A DNA stretch of 6,802 nt from an uncultured Oscillospiraceae bacterium (GCA_937915075.1 CALDMA010000022.1:1-6802), one strand, 5' to 3'; counted from the stretch's first letter, positions 1-6,580 are shown. Notes: a model not told the origin generated them from the sequence alone. A program made the numbers and translations.

Positions 1-656
1 GTGTCCGGGAAGAGGTAGCCCTCGAGCTTTGCGATGCCGGACTTGCCGGAATCGAGGAAGCTGTAGTCGAAGCTCCCGCGCTCCACCGCGTCGAGCAGCG
101 CCTCCTCGCTGTTGACACCGTACTTGGCCAGCAGCGAAACGATCTGCCGCACGCTGTAGCCCTCCGGGATCGTGACGGTGACGGTGTCGGCGTTGATGGT
201 CGCGTTGCGGTTGCTCATGCCCTGAATGAGCGCGTTGTAGTCCATATCGGTGTTGAGCTCATAGGTGCCAATGCCGATCTTATCGCCCGCGTGGCGCACC
301 GCGCCGAAGAGCTTGAAGAACCATTTGTATTCGATCAGTCCCTCGCTCTTGAGCTTGGTCGCAATGGAGTTGACATCGTCGTCCTTCGTGACCTCGATGG
401 TCGCGGTGATCGGTTCCTTATTGAACGCGCACATATCGTTCGCCAGCAGCCAGCCGACGCCCGCCAGGATCGCCGATACGGCGACCACAAAGATCAGCCA
501 CAGCAGGAAGCGGCGCTCGCGGCCCTTGCGGCGGTTCCGCCGGCGGCGCTCCGCGCTCGCGGCGCTCTGCGCGGAATGGGTCGGGCGCTCGCCGCCCTCG
601 CGGCGGACCTGCCCGGCGTCCCATCGCGCGGTGTTGTATTTTTCCTCGTGATCCAT
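1..656 (-). CDS. mltG: MltG endolytic murein transglycosylase, N-terminal part (cut by window edge)
   Basis: MltG (YceG-like) is an inner-membrane lytic transglycosylase that cleaves nascent peptidoglycan glycan strands and helps set their length. The 218 visible codons give a charged cytoplasmic N-terminus rich in Arg/Lys (about residues 1-49), one membrane helix (about 50-72, core LLWLIFVVAVSAILAGVGWL) and the start of the extracytoplasmic region. That region contains a LysM-like stretch (about 85-165), the family segment IPEGYSVRQIVSLL (163-176) and the motif LEGYLFPD (211-218), where the window ends. The catalytic Glu region lies further downstream and is not seen. The ATG at 656-654 is preceded by AAAAGGAG with a 12-base gap, slightly long but convincing. 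The gene is transcribed leftward, divergent from the micro-protein gene. No strong promoter was found in the 113-base gap. The assignment is firm because the family motifs occur in the right order and at the right spacing. Confidence 0.93.
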   Translation of the reverse strand, partial: MDHEEKYNTARWDAGQVRREGGERPTHSAQSAASAERRRRNRRKGRERRFLLWLIFVVAVSAILAGVGWLLANDMCAFNKEPITATIEVTKDDDVNSIATKLKSEGLIEYKWFFKLFGAVRHAGDKIGIGTYELNTDMDYNALIQGMSNRNATINADTVTVTIPEGYSVRQIVSLLAKYGVNSEEALLDAVERGSFDYSFLDSGKSGIAKLEGYLFPD

Positions 657-755
657 AAAAGAACAGCACTCCTTTTCAAGAATCCTAAAAGTTTTTTCAG
701 CGGTCAGGCCCCCATTTGCATTTTTCCGCATAGGATAAGGCAGAGCATGACAAGT

Positions 756-761
756 GAGGTG
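756..761 (+). promoter_or_regulatory. Ribosome binding site of the Cys-rich micro-protein gene
   Basis: GAGGTG lies 8 bases before the ATG at 770. An in-frame TGA (767-769) directly abuts that ATG, so no upstream start is possible in this frame. The competing ATG at 764 reads ATG-TGA and is closed at once. The site therefore fixes the start of the small gene. Confidence 0.7.
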
Positions 762-769
762 AAATGTGA

Positions 770-898
770 ATGTGCAACAACAATGACTGCTCCTGCGTGT
801 GGCTGATCCTGATCATCATCCTGGTCCTCTTCGGCTGCGGCGGCTGTGGAAACAGCTGCGGCTGCGGGAACAACAGCAACAGCGGCTGCTGCTGTTAA
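770..898 (+). CDS. Cys/Gly-rich single-span membrane micro-protein (42 aa), function unknown
   Basis: This short gene encodes a 42-residue protein with 10 cysteines. It starts MCNNNDCSC, continues with a very hydrophobic helix (residues 10-21, VWLILIIILVLF), then has a Gly/Cys/Asn/Ser tail (GCGGCGNSCGCGNN) ending in three cysteines. A good ribosome binding site precedes the ATG, the frame closes with TAA, and a hairpin terminator follows 25 bases later, so it looks like a complete monocistronic gene. Similar Cys-rich micro-proteins with a WLI/IIL hydrophobic core are, from general knowledge, scattered through clostridial genomes as hypothetical proteins. No function is established to my knowledge. 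Membrane anchoring, metal binding or disulfide cross-linking in an envelope or spore layer are possibilities only. It lies divergent from mltG and convergent with tmk. Confidence 0.8.
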   Translation: MCNNNDCSCVWLILIIILVLFGCGGCGNSCGCGNNSNSGCCC

Positions 899-923
899 GC
901 GCGCTCGATCCTCCTGTGAAGAT

Positions 924-944
924 GGGACGCACCGCGTCCCTTTT
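924..944 (+). terminator. Intrinsic terminator after the micro-protein gene
   Basis: A perfect 7-bp stem GGGACGC / GCGTCCC with loop ACC is followed by TTTT. Outer arms GTGAA (916-920) and TTCAC (943-947) can extend the hairpin across a small internal loop. It lies 25 bases after the micro-protein stop. Because tmk converges on it from the other side, the hairpin may also slow leftward transcription, but no T-run follows on that strand. Confidence 0.7.
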
Positions 945-970
945 CACACGCCGCCGCGCGGGACAGGCCC

Positions 971-1642
971 TCAGCCCAGCAGCGCCTTGACGCGCGCGTA
1001 GACCTCCTCATGGATGTCCTCGATGCCGCGCATCCGACCGCCGCGCGTGCAGTCAACGCGCTGCCAGCCGCAGCGCATGGCGACCCCGCGCGCGTTCTCG
1101 CGGCACTCGCGCAGGTAGGCGTCGTCCGCCTCGTGGATATCGGCGGCGGTGTGCGTCGCCCTTTCGCGCTCGCGCATGAGCCGCTCGGTCACCTCGGTCG
1201 GAACGTCGAGATAAAAGACCAGCGACGGCTCGGGAAGCCCGAGCAGCCCGTACTCAAAGCCGAAGAGCCAGTCGAGAAATTTCTCCCGCTCGCCGTCCGG
1301 CAGCTTGGACGCCTGATGCACCGCGTTGGAGGTCGTGTAGCGGTCGGCGATGAGCAGCCCGCCCGCTTCGTAGTAGCCGCCCCAGTCCTGCTTGTAGGAG
1401 GCGTAGCGGTCCACAGCGTAGAAGGTCGAGGCCGCGTAGGCGTTCACATCATCGGGATGCGAGCCGAACGCGCCGCCGAGGTACAGCTCGACGAGCGCGG
1501 CGGACTTTTCGCCGTAGCGCGGGAAGTTGAGCTTGCGGCAGTCCACGCCCTCGCGCTCCAGCCGCTCAAAGAGAAGTCTGGACTGCGTGGCCTTGCCGGA
1601 GCCGTCCGTCCCCTCAAAGACAATGAGTTTTCCGTTGTTCAT
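971..1642 (-). CDS. tmk: Thymidylate kinase (dTMP kinase)
   Basis: Catalyses ATP + dTMP to ADP + dTDP, a required step in dTTP synthesis in the cytoplasm. The protein has 223 residues, normal for the family. The P-loop GTDGSGKATQ is at residues 11-20, preceded by the usual IVFE strand. The first DR motif is in FYAVDRYASYK, the second is in LLIADRYTTSNAVHQASK (DRY-x2-S-x2-A-x-Q type, dTMP binding). An Arg-rich lid-like segment (RLMRERERATHTAADIHEADD) follows the strand LVFYLDVP. The ATG at 1642 is chosen over an upstream in-frame start at 1735 because MNNGKLIVFEG is the natural N-terminus, a GGGGAG site lies 8 bases before it, and it overlaps the stop of the upstream glycosyltransferase gene by 4 bases (ATGA), implying translational coupling. 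The product assignment is firm. Confidence 0.95.
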   Translation of the reverse strand: MNNGKLIVFEGTDGSGKATQSRLLFERLEREGVDCRKLNFPRYGEKSAALVELYLGGAFGSHPDDVNAYAASTFYAVDRYASYKQDWGGYYEAGGLLIADRYTTSNAVHQASKLPDGEREKFLDWLFGFEYGLLGLPEPSLVFYLDVPTEVTERLMRERERATHTAADIHEADDAYLRECRENARGVAMRCGWQRVDCTRGGRMRGIEDIHEEVYARVKALLG

Positions 1643-2361
1643 TTCCGCTTCTCCCCCGCGACATGGACCAGAAAGAGCGGCAGCTTCATCATGCGTCCCA
1701 CGCGGGACGGGTTTTTGATGAGCCGATAGAACCACTCCAGATTGTGCTTACAGTAGAATTCCGGCGCGCGCTGCGCCACGCCCGCGAACACATCCAGCGA
1801 GCCGCCGAGACCCAGCAGCAGCTTCGCGCCCGCGGCCGCGCCGTACTGCGCCATCCACTTCTCCTGCTTCGGCGCGCCGAGGCAGACGAGCGCCATGTCC
1901 GCACCGCTCGCGCGGATCTCCGCGGCGATGGCATCGGATTCCGCGTCGGTAAAATAGCCGTCGTGCGTACCGGCGATCTGCAGCCCGGGCAGCTTCTCGC
2001 AAAGGTTCTTCGCCGCCTGCTCCGCCACGCCCGGCTTCGCGCCGAAAAGATAGACCTTCTTTCCGGTCTCCGCGCAGTGCGCGAGCATCGCCGTGCCGAA
2101 CTCAATGCCCGGCACGCGGGATTTGAGCGGCGTGCCGAGGAGCTTCGCGCCGTAGATGACGCCGATGCCGTCGGGCAGCACGAGGTCCGCGCCGTTCACA
2201 GCCGCCATCGCCTCCGCGTCCGCGCGGCAGGTCTCCACGATCTCGGGATTCGGCGTCACCACATAGTGTGTACCCTCGCCCGCAAGCAGCTCGCAGCCGC
2301 GCGCGACGGCCTCGGTCATGGTGAGATTGTCAAAGCCAACGCCTAAAATATCAATACGCAT
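1639..2361 (-). CDS. WecG/TagA/CpsF family glycosyltransferase (GT26)
   Basis: A 240-residue member of glycosyltransferase family 26. Members transfer N-acetylmannosamine(-uronic acid) or related sugars to lipid-linked intermediates in wall teichoic acid, enterobacterial common antigen or capsule synthesis. Visible hallmarks are the start IDILGVGFDNLTMTEAV, HYVVTPNPEIVE (32-43, conserved Thr36), DLVLPDGIGVIYGAKLLG (59-76, conserved catalytic-type Asp64), VYLFGAKPGVAE, ALVCLGAPKQEKWM, LLLGLGGSLDVFAG, and the C-terminal Arg/aromatic tail RAPEFYCKHNLEWFYRLIKNPSR that in TagA-type enzymes helps membrane association and active-site completion. The ATG at 2361 has a GAGG site 7 bases upstream and a good promoter beyond. 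It is the first gene of an operon with tmk. The family is firm; the exact sugar and acceptor cannot be told, so no gene symbol is given. Confidence 0.92.
   Translation of the reverse strand: MRIDILGVGFDNLTMTEAVARGCELLAGEGTHYVVTPNPEIVETCRADAEAMAAVNGADLVLPDGIGVIYGAKLLGTPLKSRVPGIEFGTAMLAHCAETGKKVYLFGAKPGVAEQAAKNLCEKLPGLQIAGTHDGYFTDAESDAIAAEIRASGADMALVCLGAPKQEKWMAQYGAAAGAKLLLGLGGSLDVFAGVAQRAPEFYCKHNLEWFYRLIKNPSRVGRMMKLPLFLVHVAGEKRK
1651..1656 (-). promoter_or_regulatory. Ribosome binding site deciding the tmk start
   Basis: On the minus strand GGGGAG lies 8 bases before the ATG at 1642, inside the end of the glycosyltransferase gene. It supports the short start of tmk rather than the in-frame start 31 codons upstream. 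Confidence 0.65.
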
Positions 2362-2391
2362 CGTATCGCCTCATTTGTGATAATTCGTCTT

Positions 2392-2421
2392 AGTATACCA
2401 CGCTTGTCCCGCCGCGTGCAA
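2392..2421 (-). promoter_or_regulatory. Sigma-A promoter of the glycosyltransferase-tmk operon
   Basis: Read on the minus strand: TTGCAC (2421-2416), an 18-base spacer, TATACT (2397-2392), with TG one base before the -10 (TGG-TATACT, extended -10). It lies about 30 bases upstream of the glycosyltransferase start and just beyond the terminator of the vanW operon, so the two transcription units are well insulated. Confidence 0.75.
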
Positions 2422-2450
2422 CACAAAAGCAAAAAGTTTCCGAAATCTTC

Positions 2451-2490
2451 AAAAAGAAAGGCTCCCCGAAATCGGGAAGCCCTCCTTTTT
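2451..2490 (-). terminator. Strong intrinsic terminator ending the vanW operon
   Basis: On the minus strand an 18-bp stem (arms at 2490-2473 and 2468-2451, three G-U pairs, loop ATTT) has a GC-rich core GGCTTCCCG / CGGGGAGCC and ends in TTTCTTTTT. The left arm begins within the TAA stop of vanW. The A-run opposite the T-run makes the hairpin potentially bidirectional, but only the leftward operon approaches it. Confidence 0.88.
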
Positions 2491-3310
2491 ACCGGTCCCT
2501 GATCTCCAGCCCCGCCGTATCGTAGAGCACGCGGGCATGGTTGCGCCGCAGCAGCTCGCGCGAGAGCGCGTTCCCGGTGGTCTTATCCACCATCGTCCGA
2601 TACACCTCGCCGCAGCGATAGACAACGCCGTCCTCACGCACGAAGCGCTCGTTCTCCGCCGCGATGTGGTATTTGACCGCAAGCGGCGCATCCGTGCGCA
2701 GCTCGCCGCACAGGTGCGTGGTCGTCGTGTGGACAAGAAGCTGGTACGTCTGCTCCGTGTCGTTGCGGAAGCGGTAGTCGAGATAGTTATAGAAGATGGA
2801 CGTGCCCGTGCCGAACGGCACCTGACGGCCGAAGTCCAGGAAGAGGTCGAACTGGTCGTGGTGGTGCTGCTCCGTGATGGTCAGGGGCGCATGAAGCACC
2901 ATCCAATGGATCAGGTTGCTGAACTGGCACATCCCCCCGCCGACGGCTTCGCCGGTCTGCGCGTTGGCGATGACCATGCCGGTGCGGTAGCCGTTCGCGG
3001 CGCTGGGCCGCCCGACGAGGTGCCAGAATGAAAACGTCTCGCCCGGGCGGATGAGAATGCCGTTGATCCTCGGCGCGGCCAGCGCGAGGTTGACCGCCTT
3101 ATTGTCCTGCAGGACCGGATCGACCCTGCCGAGCGTGCGGCGGATGAGCGAATTGTGCCGGCAGACGAGCGCGGGAAGCGGCGCTTCCATGCGCAGCCTC
3201 GGAAAGCGCTCAGCGGAAAATCCGTCGCGCAGCGTGCGGAGCGCACAGCTTTTTTCGACCGAGATGCGGTACGCGAGCGGCGAAAGCTCGCAGAACAGTC
3301 TTCGGTGCAT
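2489..3310 (-). CDS. vanW: VanW family protein
   Basis: A 273-residue protein closely following the VanW pattern known from VanB-type glycopeptide resistance clusters, where VanW is an accessory protein of unknown biochemical role. Conserved blocks are HNSLIRRTLGRVDPVLQ (52-68), NKAVNLALAAPRINGI (70-85), RPGETFSFWHLVG (88-100), GGGMCQFSNLIHWM (124-137), the His-rich TITEQHHHDQFDLF (144-157), GRQVPFGTGTSIFYNYLDYRF (first to last residue 161-181) and a C-terminal HARVLYDTAGLEI. No signal peptide or membrane helix is visible, so it is predicted cytoplasmic. The ATG at 3310 follows AGAGAGGTAAGGG and lies 27 bases after the preceding reading frame. It is the last gene of a BlaI/BlaR1-type operon and is followed at once by a terminator. 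No vanH, ligase, vanX or vanY genes are visible, so resistance should not be inferred from this gene alone. Confidence 0.93.
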   Translation of the reverse strand: MHRRLFCELSPLAYRISVEKSCALRTLRDGFSAERFPRLRMEAPLPALVCRHNSLIRRTLGRVDPVLQDNKAVNLALAAPRINGILIRPGETFSFWHLVGRPSAANGYRTGMVIANAQTGEAVGGGMCQFSNLIHWMVLHAPLTITEQHHHDQFDLFLDFGRQVPFGTGTSIFYNYLDYRFRNDTEQTYQLLVHTTTTHLCGELRTDAPLAVKYHIAAENERFVREDGVVYRCGEVYRTMVDKTTGNALSRELLRRNHARVLYDTAGLEIRDR

Positions 3311-3337
3311 GATGCCCTTACCTCTCTTCTCTCTTTC

Positions 3338-4249
3338 TTACCAGCTGCCGTTGCCGAGGATCTCGCCGTACCAGCCGCCGTCCGCCTCGATAAGCCTGCA
3401 GCGGTAGAACATGGTATAGGTCCCCGCGGGCAGGCCGTCTCCCGCCTCCACCGGCTGCATCTCATTTTCATCATAGCGCGCCGTCAGCTCCTCCGGGTGC
3501 GTGGGGACGAAGTACCCATTCATATAAAAGCCGTACTCGCCCTCTCCCAGCTTGCCGAGCCGGCGCATCTGTTCGTTTCCTTCCTCGCTCAGGAAGCTGT
3601 ACGCCTTTGCCCTCACAAAGCGGCAATGGTAAACATTGTCCTCCGACACGCGCGTCAGCGCGCTCCAGTAGGTGTCGGCCCAGCTCTGCGCGGCCTCCTG
3701 CCACGACTGCCCCTCGTCGGCGATCAAGATCACCGGCGCACGACGCACATCGGCAAGCTCCAGCACGTCGTACCATTCGCGCACCACGCCGTAAAGCGAG
3801 GTCCCCTCGACCGGCACGATAGAGCCGTCGCCGAGGCCCGCGCCGCTCGCCATATAACGGCCGAGCAGCGAGCCGTCGCTCCGGCAGTACGAAATGAGGT
3901 TGGAGTCCTCGTAGACCTCCAGATAGCACCCGTCGGAAACGGTCAAGCGGATCGCCTTGTCTCCGCCCGCGTACACGGCATTCTCCCACGGTGTGTAGGT
4001 ATATTGGCCCAATGCCCATTGCCCATTTTCCTCAGCAAAGCGGTTCTCGCACGCGCCAAGCGCCTGTCCTCCGTCGAGCAATGTCAGCTTCGTCCATGTG
4101 CCATGCGCCAGACAGTCGATCTCATATTGAAATGCCCGCTCCGGCGTGTAGCGCAGGCTCTCGTCCGGCGTAAAGCTCGTGAGCGCGGCGCGCAGCAGCG
4201 CCTTGTCCTCCGCCGACGTAACGCCGTTCACCGAGTAACAGGAGAGCAC
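3338..4249 (-). CDS. Orphan C-terminal part of the BlaR1-like sensor, separated by an in-frame TGA
   Basis: The frame is open from the codon after the sensor's stop (4375) down to TAA at 3338-3340, giving 345 codons. The first start-type codon is a GTG at 4249, which gives 303 residues but has no ribosome binding site (the preceding bases read GATCACTGCTAT). No ATG, GTG or TTG lies in frame between the stop and it. The 42 codons skipped by that start look like real protein (LDYYYNVGGG, EELYFVPIDD) and join smoothly to YSVNGVTSAEDKALLRAALTSF. I infer that this is the C-terminal half of the upstream M56 protein. No transmembrane segment is seen; it is rich in Tyr, Trp, Glu and Gly as expected for an extracytoplasmic domain, and ends in an ADGGWYGEI motif near the C-terminus. 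I recognise no named domain. The frame ends 27 bases before vanW. Whether it is translated by readthrough, separately, or not at all is open. Confidence 0.6.
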   Translation of the reverse strand: MLSCYSVNGVTSAEDKALLRAALTSFTPDESLRYTPERAFQYEIDCLAHGTWTKLTLLDGGQALGACENRFAEENGQWALGQYTYTPWENAVYAGGDKAIRLTVSDGCYLEVYEDSNLISYCRSDGSLLGRYMASGAGLGDGSIVPVEGTSLYGVVREWYDVLELADVRRAPVILIADEGQSWQEAAQSWADTYWSALTRVSEDNVYHCRFVRAKAYSFLSEEGNEQMRRLGKLGEGEYGFYMNGYFVPTHPEELTARYDENEMQPVEAGDGLPAGTYTMFYRCRLIEADGGWYGEILGNGSW

Positions 4250-4375
4250 ATAGCAGTGATCGTCGTCGATCGGGACAAAATACAGCTCCTCGTGCGCGTA
4301 GCCGTATGCGGCATCATAGCCGCCACCTACATTATAGTAATAGTCCAGCGGTGCGCTCAGGTCGGTCTCAAAGCG

Positions 4376-4378
4376 TCA
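4376..4378 (-). other. In-frame TGA splitting the sensor gene
   Basis: On the minus strand the sensor reads ...YYASIGA, TGA, then RFETDLSAPLDYYY in the same frame. The next base is C (TGAC), known from E. coli work as a weak termination context. A single base change from CGA, AGA, GGA, TGG, TGC or TGT would produce it. No convincing selenocysteine hairpin is visible just downstream. It may be a nonsense mutation, a leaky stop or a sequence error. Confidence 0.65.
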
Positions 4379-6172
4379 CGCGCCGATGGAGGCGTAGTAC
4401 GCCTTGATGTTCTCCATGCTTCCGTCTGCCCTTGTGACCTCAAAGTATGCCTCTCCCTCTGTGCCGTAGGGCGTTCTCCATTCCAGCCACTGCGGCGTGA
4501 ATGTCCAGTCGGCCGGCGCATAAACAAACCAGCCGTCGCCCTCGCAGCGGCGGAGCGCGGCGGTCTCTCGAACCGCACTGCCGGTCCCGTCCGTATAGGT
4601 CAGCGTGACCCTGCGCAGATAGCGCGGATAGGCGGTTTCGTCAAGCGCAAGGTAGTCGGCGCACCAGTCGTAGAGCGCCTCGCGGTAGTACGTCCTGCCG
4701 GAATCCTTTGGGTAATCTTTCACCATTTCCGACAACGTCCCGGTGTACAAAACACGATAGCCGGCCTCATTTGCAAGTACAACGAGCACATCGGTCTCCA
4801 TCCTGCCGTACCAGCCGCCGTCCATGCTGTACCAATCCTCCTGATCGGTCAGCGGAAGGCTCTCCTCGTCCGCAAAGCGCACCGCGTAGTCGTAGAACCA
4901 CAGCTCGGGTCTGCCGTCCAGCTCCGGGAAAACGCCGTCCAGCACGGCAGCGCACGCCAGCTTGGTCTCCCGCACGTCGCTCACCGCAGCGGTCACCGCG
5001 CCGCCATACCACGGAAACAGGGCAACGCCGCTCTCGCGGACCGCGTCGGCACGGTCGAGGGCATACTCCTCCATCGTGAGCCAGCCGTCCGTGTCCTTCG
5101 TTTTCGCATCTGTGCCGTTCTGCCACGCGATCAGCAGCGCGGAAGCTGCCACGACCGCGACGGCGAGCGCCGCAAGCCACAGCCCATGCTTTTTCTTCCC
5201 GCCGAGAACGTTCGCGACCCGGCGCTTGAGCCGCTCCGCCGTGCTGCCGAAGCTCGTCGTCATCGGCACCGGCGCGCTCTTCGCCTGCACCGCCGCGAGC
5301 AGCGTTTCGCCGTAGGCGGTCCTTTCCGCGCGCGCCATACCCTCGGTCGCCATGCTGTCGCAGGCAAGCTCCACATCCTCGTCCGCCTGCCGCAGCATCC
5401 AATAGACGAGCGGGTCGAACCAGTGGACGGCGTTCGCCGTTGTCAGCAGGAGCTTATAGGCAAGGTCGTGCCGCTTGAGATGGCAGAGCTCGTGGCGCAG
5501 GATGAAGCGCAGCGCGGCGGGCTCGTAGTCCTCGTGCGGCAGAAGCAGAATGGGATGAAATAGTCCGGTCATCATCGGCGTCCCCACCGCCTCGCAGAGA
5601 AGGAGCCGCGGCCGCCTCACGCCCAGAGCGGCACACTCGTCCGCGAGCAGCCGCGCATAGTCCTCCCGTGTCGTCTCCCGCTGCCAGCGGCGCACAGAGC
5701 GGCAGAATTGGCTGTATTTTAATATCTGTAAAGCGATATAGCCTGTCGCACCTGCCGCCCAAAGGAGGAACAGGAGCCTTGTGAGTGAAATGCTTTTCCC
5801 GCTGTTGTCCGGCGCGGTCCTATCCGCGTCCCCGAGCGTGACAGGCGGGTCGGCCGACAGCGGGCTCCTATCCTCTGCGCCGCTAAGGACCGTTTCCTGC
5901 CGGCGCGGCAGCTCGTCGGTCCGCACCACGCTCGGCCCGCGCTGTGCGGAAAGGAGCAGCGTGCGCTCCGCCGGCGGCTCCACCCGCACCGGCGCGTTCG
6001 GCGCCGACCAGTCCGCCGGCAGCAGCAGAAAGACCGCCAGCGCCAGCCACAGCGCGCAGCGTGACCGCGCGCTGTAACGCTCCCGCCAAAGCGGCTTTGT
6101 GATCGCGGCCAGCGCGAGCACGGCAGCCGCGAGCAGCGAATGCTTGCAAAGCGTCAGCAAAAACGGCGCCAT
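4376..6172 (-). CDS. M56/BlaR1-type membrane zinc metalloprotease-sensor
   Basis: A 598-residue signal-transducing protease of the BlaR1/MecR1 type (peptidase M56). In this family an extracytoplasmic sensor domain activates a cytoplasmic zinc protease that causes loss of the partner BlaI repressor. Probable membrane helices are at about 4-24, 39-53, 131-151 and 330-350. The protease lies between the third and fourth: HELCH (227-231) supplies His227, Glu228 and His231, and the following VELACDS supplies Glu268 as the likely third zinc ligand. From about 351 to the end the protein is extracytoplasmic, and it is not the penicillin-binding domain of classical BlaR1: no SxxK/KTG set is apparent. 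The ATG at 6172 lies one base after the repressor's stop, with GGGGGAG just upstream, so the two are translationally coupled. The TGA at 4376 falls inside what looks like a C-terminal domain, with the frame continuing beyond it (945 codon positions including the final stop if read through). Confidence 0.9.
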   Translation of the reverse strand: MAPFLLTLCKHSLLAAAVLALAAITKPLWRERYSARSRCALWLALAVFLLLPADWSAPNAPVRVEPPAERTLLLSAQRGPSVVRTDELPRRQETVLSGAEDRSPLSADPPVTLGDADRTAPDNSGKSISLTRLLFLLWAAGATGYIALQILKYSQFCRSVRRWQRETTREDYARLLADECAALGVRRPRLLLCEAVGTPMMTGLFHPILLLPHEDYEPAALRFILRHELCHLKRHDLAYKLLLTTANAVHWFDPLVYWMLRQADEDVELACDSMATEGMARAERTAYGETLLAAVQAKSAPVPMTTSFGSTAERLKRRVANVLGGKKKHGLWLAALAVAVVAASALLIAWQNGTDAKTKDTDGWLTMEEYALDRADAVRESGVALFPWYGGAVTAAVSDVRETKLACAAVLDGVFPELDGRPELWFYDYAVRFADEESLPLTDQEDWYSMDGGWYGRMETDVLVVLANEAGYRVLYTGTLSEMVKDYPKDSGRTYYREALYDWCADYLALDETAYPRYLRRVTLTYTDGTGSAVRETAALRRCEGDGWFVYAPADWTFTPQWLEWRTPYGTEGEAYFEVTRADGSMENIKAYYASIGA

Positions 6173-6173
6173 C

Positions 6174-6560
6174 TCACTCCCCCGCCTTCCCGCTCATTTC
6201 ATCCAGATAGCGCCGCAGCTCGTCGATCTCGCTCTGCGCGAGCGGCTTTTCCGCCGTCAGCGCCGCCACGAAGCTGCCCAGCGAACCGCCGTAGAGCCGC
6301 TGCAGGACGCTGCGGCTGTCGAACTCGCGGTACTTCTCCTGCGAAACGAGCGGCGTATAGAAGTTGCTGCGCCCCTCGCGGCGCGCGCTCAGATAGCCCT
6401 TGTCGCACAATCGCGTGAGGTAGGTGTTGATGGTGTTGACGCTCCAGCCGTGGGACGCCAGCGCGCCCTCGATGTTGCCGCGGCTGACCCCCCCGCCGTG
6501 CGCCCAGACCGCCTGCATCACGCTCAGCTCGGCGTCCGGCAAACGCTTCCTGCCGTCCAT
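6174..6560 (-). CDS. BlaI/MecI/CopY family transcriptional repressor
   Basis: A 128-residue winged-helix repressor, normal length for the family. The N-terminal half carries LPDAELSVMQAVWAHG (7-22), the recognition region HGWSVNTINTYLTRLCDKGYL (first to last residue 37-57) and the wing REGRSNFYTPLVS (61-73). The C-terminal dimerisation part has FDSRSVLQRLYGGSLGSFVAAL (80-101) and SEIDELRRYLDEM. Where S. aureus BlaI is cut between Asn101 and Phe102, this protein aligns to Ala100-Leu101, so the classical scissile pair is absent. The ATG at 6560 follows a GGGAGGG site at 9-10 bases. It is the first gene of the operon, one base from the M56 sensor gene, and its own promoter contains two operator-like sites, pointing to autoregulation. 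Confidence 0.95.
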   Translation of the reverse strand: MDGRKRLPDAELSVMQAVWAHGGGVSRGNIEGALASHGWSVNTINTYLTRLCDKGYLSARREGRSNFYTPLVSQEKYREFDSRSVLQRLYGGSLGSFVAALTAEKPLAQSEIDELRRYLDEMSGKAGE

Positions 6561-6580
6561 GCAAATGCCCTCCCGTTTTT

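Noticed and set aside
799..990. A 63-codon plus-strand frame overlapping the micro-protein gene.
   Set aside because: It has no ribosome binding site, runs through the terminator hairpin into the end of tmk, and its sequence is low complexity. The 770-898 frame explains the region better.
1010..2346. Long plus-strand open frames opposite tmk and the glycosyltransferase gene.
   Set aside because: Same codon-complement effect; low-complexity Arg/Ala-rich translations and firm gene assignments on the minus strand.
2489..3310. A vancomycin resistance cluster.
   Set aside because: Only VanW is present. No ligase, dehydrogenase, dipeptidase or VanR/VanS is visible, and VanW family proteins are common in Clostridia without resistance.
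4320..4378. Selenocysteine at the TGA in the sensor gene.
   Set aside because: Downstream of the TGA I find only a 4-bp hairpin (AGCG-CAC-CGCT), not a bacterial SECIS-like stem with a proper apical loop. The residue would sit between Ala and Arg with no neighbouring Cys redox motif. Not excluded, but unsupported.
3155..5563. An 802-codon open frame on the plus strand opposite the sensor, downstream frame and vanW.
   Set aside because: It is in exact codon register with the minus-strand genes. Antisense stops would require the sense codons TTA, CTA or TCA, which are rare in this GC-rich codon usage. The translation is rich in Arg, Ala and His with no recognisable domain, whereas the minus strand encodes clear families.
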